Part shown: piece after piece, positions 1-5,117 of the stretch
Numbering within the stretch: position 1 is the stretch's first letter
Layout: every line of letters starts with the position of its first letter
Assembly (NCBI GenBank): GCA_028713595.1
Contig: JAQTNZ010000184.1
Location: forward strand, 1-5,880
From: Methylovulum sp.
GTDB taxonomy: Bacteria; Pseudomonadota; Gammaproteobacteria; Methylococcales; Methylomonadaceae
DNA length: 5,880 nucleotides
Reading direction: 5' to 3'
Program-made: the position numbers and the translations under genes
Notes under the pieces: generated by a model
The model's database searches: none
What the model saw: the letters and a program-made list of their open reading frames with translations, nothing else
Told to the model about the DNA's origin: nothing

Positions 1-376
1 TGTGGGTGAGGCCGCCCGCTTGCTCAACCTATCTACGGCCAAAGTCAGGGAAGACCGCTTTGCCGTGGCGGCCACCATGCAGAAAAAATACGGCGGCATT
101 GCCATCCTTAAAGGTGCGGGGACATTGATAGCCACCGCCGATGATATTGCCGTGTCCACCTCCGGCAATCCGGGCATGGCTTCCGGCGGTATGGGCGATG
201 CGCTGTCCGGGGTTATAGCAGGGCTTTTGGCGCAAGGTTTTGCCCTGAAAGATGCCGCGCAACAAGGTGTTTATATCCACGGCAAAGCCGCCGACCTTGC
301 CGCCGAAGCCGATGGCGAGCGGGGCTTGATCGCCAGCGATTTGATGCCGTATTTAAGACGCTTGGTCAACCAATGA
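1..376 (+). CDS. nnr: ADP/ATP-dependent NAD(P)H-hydrate dehydratase (C-terminal part of Nnr/YjeF), 5'-truncated by the window
   Basis: This is the last 124 codons of a gene that enters from the left edge; the first complete codon begins at position 2, and the GTG there is probably an internal valine rather than a start. The family dehydrates damaged NADHX/NADPHX (S epimer) back to NAD(P)H at the cost of ADP or ATP. Visible family marks are the GEAARLL segment at the edge (usually preceded by TPHP), KGAGT at visible residues 37-41, and the ribokinase-like NPGMASGGMGD at 56-66, whose final Asp is the expected catalytic base. The C-terminus YLRRLVNQ is complete. In gammaproteobacteria this domain is normally fused behind an epimerase domain (NnrE); that half would lie outside the window, so fusion is inferred. 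The stop overlaps the tsaE start by 4 bp, as in the E. coli yjeF-yjeE pair. Confidence 0.93.
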   Translation, partial: VGEAARLLNLSTAKVREDRFAVAATMQKKYGGIAILKGAGTLIATADDIAVSTSGNPGMASGGMGDALSGVIAGLLAQGFALKDAAQQGVYIHGKAADLAAEADGERGLIASDLMPYLRRLVNQ

Positions 377-804
377 TACACGCGATACAACGCTATTTGG
401 CCGACACCGAGGCGACCGGACACTTTGGCGGCGAGTTGCGCTCGCTGTTGCCAGCGCAAGCGGTGGTGTTTTTGCAAGGTGATCTGGGGGCGGGCAAAAC
501 CACGTTGGTCAGGGCCTATCTGCGTGCCGCCGGTTATGTCGGGGCGGTGAAAAGCCCCACCTATACCTTAGTTGAAGAATACCTTATCAATGGGCAAAAA
601 ATTTTCCATTTTGACCTGTATCGGCTGGCCGAACCGGAAGAGCTGGAATGGATAGGCATCCGTGATTATTTTGACCAGCCTAGCCTGTGTTTTATCGAAT
701 GGGCGGAAAAAGGCCAAGGTTTCTTGCCCGATCCTGACATTATCATCAGCTTAACGCCTGAAGGTCACGGGCGGATGGTGAAACTGACCCCTTATACGAA
801 GTAA
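373..804 (+). CDS. tsaE: tRNA threonylcarbamoyladenosine biosynthesis ATPase TsaE
   Basis: A 143-residue cytoplasmic P-loop ATPase of normal length for the family (formerly YjeE). With TsaB and TsaD it supports transfer of the threonylcarbamoyl group to A37 of ANN-decoding tRNAs (t6A). The Walker A motif GDLGAGKTTLVR is at residues 36-47, followed by SPTYTLVEEY at 61-70, HFDLYRL at 79-85, the conserved Trp in ELEWIG near 93 and the terminal block IEWAEKG at 108-114. All key residues appear intact. The ATG sits inside an ATGA overlap with the nnr stop (373-376), which indicates translational coupling and fixes the start. A 76-bp AT-rich gap separates it from amiB. It is one of two tRNA position-37 modification genes in the cluster, the other being miaA. 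Confidence 0.96.
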   Translation: MIHAIQRYLADTEATGHFGGELRSLLPAQAVVFLQGDLGAGKTTLVRAYLRAAGYVGAVKSPTYTLVEEYLINGQKIFHFDLYRLAEPEELEWIGIRDYFDQPSLCFIEWAEKGQGFLPDPDIIISLTPEGHGRMVKLTPYTK

Positions 805-816
805 ACAATATCCAGC

Positions 817-849
817 TTGTATATAAACAAAGATGAGCTACTATATAAT
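817..849 (+). promoter_or_regulatory. Candidate sigma70-type promoter upstream of amiB
   Basis: The 76-bp gap between tsaE and amiB is distinctly AT-rich compared with the flanking genes. It holds a perfect TATAAT at 844-849; the hexamer 17 bp upstream (821-826, ATATAA) is poor. A second reading pairs TTGTAT at 817-822 with TACTAT at 839-844 across a 16-bp spacer. Either would start transcription about 25-30 bases before the amiB ATG. No terminator is visible after tsaE, so read-through from upstream is also likely. This is inferred from hexamer matches only. Confidence 0.42.
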
Positions 850-880
850 CTACTGAGATATTATTTTTTCGGCGTTGTCT

Positions 881-2077
881 ATGAAATTTTACCATAAAAT
901 GCTCTGTATTTTGGCCTTACAGTGTGGTACAGCCGTTGCCTTGGCCGAGCAGCCTATCCAAGTAAGCTCCTTAGCTTATGACGGGCAATTGGGACATTTG
1001 ACCATTGCCGTCAGCGCTTCTCCTAAACACCGCGTTTTTGTAATGAAGAACCCGTCGCGGTTGGTTATAGACATTAAAAAAGCCACATTGCTTGGCAGTT
1101 TAAGGCAACCCCCCGCCACCCATCCGTTATTTGCCAAAGTACGTTTGGCGGTGCAAAACGCCGCAGGTATACGGTTGGTGGTGGATTTGAAAAAACCGAT
1201 TAGCCCCGAAAAATTTTCCTTGTCATCCAATAACCGCGATGAACATCGGCTGATGGTCGATCTCGCCAACAAACCTAGCGCCGTTGCGCAAGCAAAGCCT
1301 AATGCCGCCGCAACGGCGAAAAAAACCAGTAAACCCGCCGAATTGAAAACGGTGGTCAATAAAGGCCGCGATATTATTGTCGCCATTGATGCCGGACACG
1401 GTGGCAATGATCCGGGCGCACATGGCCCGCAGGGTACGGAAGAAAAAATCGTCACCTTCGCCATTGCCCAAAAACTGGCGGCGTTTGTCAATGCCCAGCC
1501 GGGCATGAAAGCGGTGATGGTGCGTAAAGACGATTATTATGTGGGTTTGCGCGAGCGGATGCAGATTGCCAGGGCCGCCAAGGCTGACCTGTTCATCTCC
1601 ATACACGCTGATGCCTTTAATGACATTTCGGTCAGGGGGGCTTCGGTGTTTACCTTATCAACTCAAGGCGCGTCCAGCGAAGCCGCGTTGTGGTTGGAAA
1701 AAACCGAAAACGCCGCCGAATTAGTCGGTGGGGTCAATTTAAGTGACAAAGAAAATGTGTTGGCTTCGGTGCTGTTGGACTTATCGCAGTCGGCGACGCT
1801 ATCGGCCAGCCAGCAAGTGGCGGACAGTGTCCTGAAACAGTTTGACGAAGTCGGCCAACTGCACCGTGACTCGGTGCAAAAAGCCGGTTTTATTGTCCTA
1901 AAATCGCCGGATATTCCATCGATCCTAGTCGAAACCGCTTTTATTTCCAACCCCTTGGAAGAGCGTAATTTGCTTGATACCCGTTATCAGACTATGACGG
2001 CAAAAGCTATTTTTAACGGTGTTTACGAGTATTTTAAAAAGGCCGCCCCCATCGATAGCCGTATGGCGGCGCTGTAA
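881..2077 (+). CDS. amiB: Periplasmic N-acetylmuramoyl-L-alanine amidase with AMIN domain (AmiB/AmiC type)
   Basis: A 398-residue exported amidase that cleaves the bond between N-acetylmuramic acid and the stem peptide, a Zn-dependent step in septal peptidoglycan splitting. The N-terminus is a Sec-type signal peptide (basic start, hydrophobic residues ~7-22, likely cleavage after ALA22). An AMIN domain that targets peptidoglycan/septum spans about 25-128, then an Ala/Lys/Pro linker (~130-162), then the Amidase_3 catalytic domain (~164-390). Probable zinc ligands are His173 (DAGHGG), Glu188 (GTEEK) and His242 (SIHAD); the catalytic Glu351 lies in VETAFISNP. An insert at ~265-308 matches the autoinhibitory helix that EnvC/NlpD-like activators displace in this family. 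No LysM domain follows. ATG 881 was chosen because the peptide from it has a classical signal; a TTG at 875 is in frame, and neither start has a clear Shine-Dalgarno. The symbol follows position next to mutL; by domain content it could equally be called amiC. Confidence 0.94.
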   Translation: MKFYHKMLCILALQCGTAVALAEQPIQVSSLAYDGQLGHLTIAVSASPKHRVFVMKNPSRLVIDIKKATLLGSLRQPPATHPLFAKVRLAVQNAAGIRLVVDLKKPISPEKFSLSSNNRDEHRLMVDLANKPSAVAQAKPNAAATAKKTSKPAELKTVVNKGRDIIVAIDAGHGGNDPGAHGPQGTEEKIVTFAIAQKLAAFVNAQPGMKAVMVRKDDYYVGLRERMQIARAAKADLFISIHADAFNDISVRGASVFTLSTQGASSEAALWLEKTENAAELVGGVNLSDKENVLASVLLDLSQSATLSASQQVADSVLKQFDEVGQLHRDSVQKAGFIVLKSPDIPSILVETAFISNPLEERNLLDTRYQTMTAKAIFNGVYEYFKKAAPIDSRMAAL

Positions 2078-2094
2078 GGACGCTTTCAGGTTTA

Positions 2095-3888
2095 ATGCGC
2101 ATCCATTCCCTACCTACCCAACTGATTAACCAGATAGCCGCCGGTGAAGTTGTAGAACGCCCCTCATCAGTCGTCAAGGAATTGGTCGAAAACAGCTTCG
2201 ATGCCGGTGCGGGTCAAGTGCATGTAGAAATAGAGCAGGGTGGGCTGCGATTAATCAAAATCAGGGATGATGGCTGTGGCATTGTCAAAGAAGACCTGCC
2301 CTTGGCGTTATCGCGCCATGCCACCAGTAAAATTGCCAGCTTGCAAGATTTGGAGCAAGTTGCCAGCATGGGCTTTCGCGGCGAAGCCTTGCCTAGTATC
2401 AGCTCGGTGTCACGGTTGGCGCTGATTTCCAGAATCCCGCAAGCCGACTGTGCGTGGCGGGTTGATGCCGACGGTTCCGAAACCGATTTTACCCCACAAC
2501 CTGACCCGCACCCGCTAGGTACGACTATTGAAGTGCGGGATTTGTTTTATAACACCCCGGCTCGGCGCAAGTTTTTAAAAACCGAAAAAACCGAATTTGC
2601 CCATATCGAAACTTTGTTGCAACGCCTGGCCTTAAGCCGTTTTGACATCGGCTTTAGCCTGTTGCACAACCAAAAAGACATCTTGAAATTAAAACCGGCA
2701 CTGACTGAAGAACAGCAAATGCAGCGGGTCGCGGCCATTTGCGGTAAGGCTTTTGTCGAGAATGCGGTAAAAATTGACTTTGCCGCCTCCGGTTTGCAAC
2801 TCACGGGTTGGGTGGGCTTGCCGACTTTTTCCCGCAGCCAACAGGACATGCAGTTTTTTTACGTCAACCGCCGCCTGATTAAGGATAAACTGGTCGCCCA
2901 TGCCGTTAAACAGGCGTATCAGGATGTGCTGTTCCACGGTCGCCATCCGGTGTTTGTCTTATATTTGACCTTAGACCCGACCTTGGTCGATGTCAACGCC
3001 CATCCGACTAAGTTGGAAGTCCGTTTTCGGGAAGGCCGTTTGGTGCATGATTTTTTGTTCAGCGCTTTGCACCGTAGCTTAGCCAGTTTAAGGCCGGGCT
3101 ATCAAGACCCTGCCGTTAAAGTGCTGGAGCTGCCAACATCGGCCAGTTCCGCAGGCACGACCCCGCCCGCCCGCCCGGTTGCGTATCAACCCAGCCCCCA
3201 ACAAAGCCATCTGCCGTTACAGGTTGAAGAGCAAATCAGGCAATACGCGCAATTGGCTCCGCAACCCTTAGCCAATACGCAACCAGCAGTAACCACCAGC
3301 GAGTATCCGCCGCTAGGCTATGCCATCGCCCATCTGCATAACATTTATATTTTGGCGGAAACGCGCACCGGCGTTATTTTGGTTGATGCCCATGCCGCCC
3401 ATGAGCGCGTCACTTACGAACGCCTGAAACAACATTACCAGCAAGGGGGCATCGCCAGCCAACCGTTGCTGTTGCCGATTAAAATCACCGTCACCTTAGC
3501 CGAAGCCGAGTTGGCCGAACAAGCCCAAGCCCTGTTCGCCACCTTAGGGTTTGACATCAACCGCTTTGGCCCTGAAACCGTGATGATCCGCGCAGTTCCT
3601 GCGTTGTTGCGCCATACCGATGTGGAAACATTATTGCGTGATGTGTTGGCGGATTTGTCCGAACATGGCATGAGCCAGCGAGTTCAGGAACACATCCAAG
3701 CACTATTGGCGACTATGGCCTGCCACGGGGCTATTCGCGCCCACCGCCGCCTGACGGTGGATGAGATGAACGCCTTGCTGCGTGATATGGAAACCACCGA
3801 GCGCAGCGGGCAATGCAATCATGGCCGCCCGACTTGGATTAGCCTATCAACCGATGAGCTGGACAAATTCTTTTTGCGCGGACAATAA
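2095..3888 (+). CDS. mutL: DNA mismatch repair protein MutL, endonuclease-type
   Basis: A 597-residue GHKL ATPase that couples MutS mismatch recognition to strand processing. The N-terminal ATPase shows NQIAAGEVVERPSSVVKELV at ~12-31 running into ENSFDAG with the catalytic Glu32, DDGCG at 58-62, GFRGEAL at 93-99 and the transducer segment NAHPTKLEVRF at 301-311. A Pro/Gln/Ala/Ser-rich linker spans ~335-402. The C-terminal domain carries DAHAAHERVTYE at 431-442, matching the metal-binding nuclease signature DQHA(X)2E(X)4E except for Ala432 in place of Gln. Supporting nuclease-site pieces are ACHGAIRAH (542-550), CNHGRP (574-579) and a terminal FLR (593-595). QPLLLP at 456-461 resembles the beta-clamp-binding motif of MutL. 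The start lies 17 bp after amiB, with CAGG at 2087-2090 and AAGGA at 2076-2080 as possible ribosome sites. Nuclease activity is inferred from motifs. Confidence 0.97.
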   Translation: MRIHSLPTQLINQIAAGEVVERPSSVVKELVENSFDAGAGQVHVEIEQGGLRLIKIRDDGCGIVKEDLPLALSRHATSKIASLQDLEQVASMGFRGEALPSISSVSRLALISRIPQADCAWRVDADGSETDFTPQPDPHPLGTTIEVRDLFYNTPARRKFLKTEKTEFAHIETLLQRLALSRFDIGFSLLHNQKDILKLKPALTEEQQMQRVAAICGKAFVENAVKIDFAASGLQLTGWVGLPTFSRSQQDMQFFYVNRRLIKDKLVAHAVKQAYQDVLFHGRHPVFVLYLTLDPTLVDVNAHPTKLEVRFREGRLVHDFLFSALHRSLASLRPGYQDPAVKVLELPTSASSAGTTPPARPVAYQPSPQQSHLPLQVEEQIRQYAQLAPQPLANTQPAVTTSEYPPLGYAIAHLHNIYILAETRTGVILVDAHAAHERVTYERLKQHYQQGGIASQPLLLPIKITVTLAEAELAEQAQALFATLGFDINRFGPETVMIRAVPALLRHTDVETLLRDVLADLSEHGMSQRVQEHIQALLATMACHGAIRAHRRLTVDEMNALLRDMETTERSGQCNHGRPTWISLSTDELDKFFLRGQ

Positions 3889-3908
3889 GGCTTGCTTCAC
3901 TTTACTTT

Positions 3909-4853
3909 ATGAACTTAACAAACCATCCGCCCGCCCTTTTTTTAATGGGGCCGACCGCTTCCGGCAAAACCGCCTTGGCGGTACAACTGGCACAGCAGCT
4001 TAACGGTGAAATCATCAGTGTCGATTCCGCCTTAGTATTTCGCGGCATGGACATAGGTACGGCCAAACCGACCGTGGCGGAGCGTGGCGGTATCGCCCAC
4101 CATTTGCTCGACATCCTCGACCCGTCCCAAGCCTTTTCGACCGGGCAATTCCGTAGCCAAGCCTTAGCCCTTATGGCCGAACTGACCCGGCGCGGCAAAC
4201 TGCCGATTTTGGTGGGCGGCACGATGCTGTATTTTAACGCCCTAACCGCCGGACTGGCGGTGTTGCCGGAAGCTAACCCTGCACTTAGGCAACGGCTAGA
4301 CCAAGAACTGGCCGATTTTGGCAAAGCGGCCTTACATCAGCGCTTGGCGGCGGTAGACCCTAAAGCCGCCGCTCGAATCCACCCTAACGACCCGCAACGG
4401 GTGCAACGGGCGTTGGAAGTCTACGAACTCAGCGGCCAGCCTTTATCGGACTTTTTTGCTGACGCGGCTCCGGCACTGCCTTACCGTGTCCTCAAATTAG
4501 TGGTGGCACCCACTGACCGCATCTTATTACATGCTATCATCGCCCAACGCTTTAAGGCCATGCTTGCCCAAGGATTTATCGAAGAAGTGCAGGGGCTTTA
4601 CCGGCGCGGCGACTTAAACCCGACAATGCCCGCCATCCGTGCCGTGGGTTATCGGCAAGCTTGGGCGTACCTGCAAGGTGAAGTCGATAAGCATACCATG
4701 ACCGAACAAGCCATCGCCGCCACTCGGCAACTTGCCAAACGGCAGTTTACTTGGCTGCGTAAGGAAACCGAAGCCTTGCATTTGGCAACCGGCGACAGCC
4801 AATTGCTGGACAAGGCCTTAACCGCTATTGCCGTGCATTTGGATAGGGTTTAA
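3909..4853 (+). CDS. miaA: tRNA dimethylallyltransferase MiaA
   Basis: A 314-residue enzyme of usual length that transfers the dimethylallyl group of DMAPP to N6 of A37 in UNN-decoding tRNAs, the first step to ms2i6A. The P-loop GPTASGKT is at 14-21, the catalytic-Asp block DSALVFRGMDIGTAKP at 39-54, GGTMLYFNAL at 103-112, HPNDPQRVQRALE at 158-170, GYRQ at 247-250 and the C-terminal RQLAKRQFTWLR at 273-284. Nothing important seems missing. The ATG is the only sensible start, since the next Met (13) abuts the P-loop. It lies 20 bp after the mutL stop; the only purine-rich run (AAGG, 3887-3890) is 18 bases upstream, too far for a normal ribosome site, so translation may depend on coupling to mutL. 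A terminator overlaps the stop codon, and hfq does not follow. Confidence 0.97.
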   Translation: MNLTNHPPALFLMGPTASGKTALAVQLAQQLNGEIISVDSALVFRGMDIGTAKPTVAERGGIAHHLLDILDPSQAFSTGQFRSQALALMAELTRRGKLPILVGGTMLYFNALTAGLAVLPEANPALRQRLDQELADFGKAALHQRLAAVDPKAAARIHPNDPQRVQRALEVYELSGQPLSDFFADAAPALPYRVLKLVVAPTDRILLHAIIAQRFKAMLAQGFIEEVQGLYRRGDLNPTMPAIRAVGYRQAWAYLQGEVDKHTMTEQAIAATRQLAKRQFTWLRKETEALHLATGDSQLLDKALTAIAVHLDRV

Positions 4854-4867
4854 TATCCAAGTTTTTT
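4837..4867 (+). terminator. Rho-independent terminator overlapping the miaA stop codon
   Basis: TTGGATA (4839-4845) pairs perfectly with TATCCAA (4854-4860) around an 8-base loop. The stem can be extended by a U-G and an A-U pair, and it runs directly into six Ts at 4862-4867. The miaA TAA lies in the loop. The stem has only two G-C pairs, so it is weak, but the U-tract and position are right for the operon end. It is one-directional: no T run follows on the minus strand. Confidence 0.6.
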
Positions 4868-4887
4868 ACTTGCGTTAAGCTTAGGCG

Positions 4888-5022
4888 ATGATGGGATTCA
4901 CACTTGATAAGGTCGTACCGTGGGGGCACTCATATAACGAATACGTCAGCAAACGCCTCTTCGGCTTGGCTATCCAATTTCAACAGGGCGGTAATGAAAT
5001 GGCGGTTATTAAAGCCATTTAA
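4888..5022 (+). pseudogene. Probable remnant of a SAM-dependent methyltransferase gene
   Basis: A 44-codon frame from ATG 4888 (or the adjacent ATG 4891) to TAA 5020-5022. Its first residues, GFTLDKVVPWGHSYNEYV, resemble from memory the N-terminus of a bacterial family annotated as SAM-dependent methyltransferase, which typically reads xFxLDxVVPWGRSxxEYxxMF. Here His replaces the usual Arg of PWGRS, which is one transition from CGC. The following SKRLFGL looks like the family's DLSKRILGCGDGPASF segment with about ten residues lost in front of it, and the Gly-rich SAM-binding block is no longer recognisable. The frame then ends, against roughly 200 or more residues expected. Only a weak AGG lies upstream. 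I read it as a gene shortened by internal deletion. A genuine small protein is the alternative. The family match is recalled, not searched. Confidence 0.5.
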
Positions 5023-5042
5023 AAGCTAACGGTGCTAAAAAG

Positions 5043-5085
5043 TAACGCATTAAGTTGGTGCATTATTATAAAGGTGCGTTATTAT
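5043..5085. repeat. Imperfect direct repeat and nested inverted repeat upstream of the molybdoenzyme gene
   Basis: GGTGCATTATTAT at 5057-5069 recurs as GGTGCGTTATTAT at 5073-5085, a 13-bp direct repeat with one mismatch and a 16-bp period. TAACGCA at 5043-5049 is the exact reverse complement of TGCGTTA at 5075-5081. The spacing of about one and a half helical turns, just upstream of a gene start, fits a regulator-binding site, but no known operator consensus is recognised. Confidence 0.4.
5055..5085 (+). promoter_or_regulatory. Candidate promoter for the molybdopterin oxidoreductase gene
   Basis: TATTAT at 5080-5085 differs from the -10 consensus at one position and has TTGGTG at 5055-5060 upstream, with a long 19-bp spacer. 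A second TATTAT at 5064-5069 belongs to the other copy of the direct repeat and has no good -35. A promoter is expected here because the preceding operon appears to terminate at 4867 and the next gene has its own ribosome site. Choice of hexamers is tentative. Confidence 0.33.
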
Positions 5086-5104
5086 CCGCACACTTTTAAC
5101 CGAA

Positions 5105-5110
5105 GAGGAA
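5105..5110 (+). promoter_or_regulatory. Shine-Dalgarno site of the molybdopterin oxidoreductase gene
   Basis: GAGGAA lies 7 bases before ATG 5118. It is the best ribosome-binding site in the window, in contrast to the weak or distant sites of amiB, mutL and miaA. It fixes the start and suggests this gene is translated independently of the upstream operon. Confidence 0.75.
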
Positions 5111-5117
5111 TAAGAAC

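Noticed and set aside
875..880. TTG at 875 as the amiB start, adding two residues
   Set aside because: No ribosome site favours it, and ATG 881 gives an equally good or better signal peptide. The difference is only two residues.
976..1606. Long open frames on the minus strand opposite amiB (about 127 and 176 codons)
   Set aside because: Neither resembles a known protein, and both lie over a gene with an obvious, fully motif-supported sense product. They are antisense shadows of codon bias.
3097..3300. Proline/glutamine/alanine-rich stretch in MutL, considered as a possible insertion or frameshift
   Set aside because: It sits at the expected flexible linker between the ATPase and dimerisation domains, which varies in length and composition across MutL proteins. 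The frame is intact on both sides.
3782..4003. Plus-strand open frame of 73 codons spanning the mutL-miaA junction
   Set aside because: It overlaps the conserved C-terminus of MutL and the P-loop region of MiaA in another frame, and has no recognisable content or ribosome site.
4997..5020. Inverted repeat AAATGGC / GCCATTT with a 10-base loop, considered as a terminator
   Set aside because: It is followed by As, not Ts, on the plus strand, and has no T run on the minus strand. It lies inside the remnant frame and is short enough to arise by chance.
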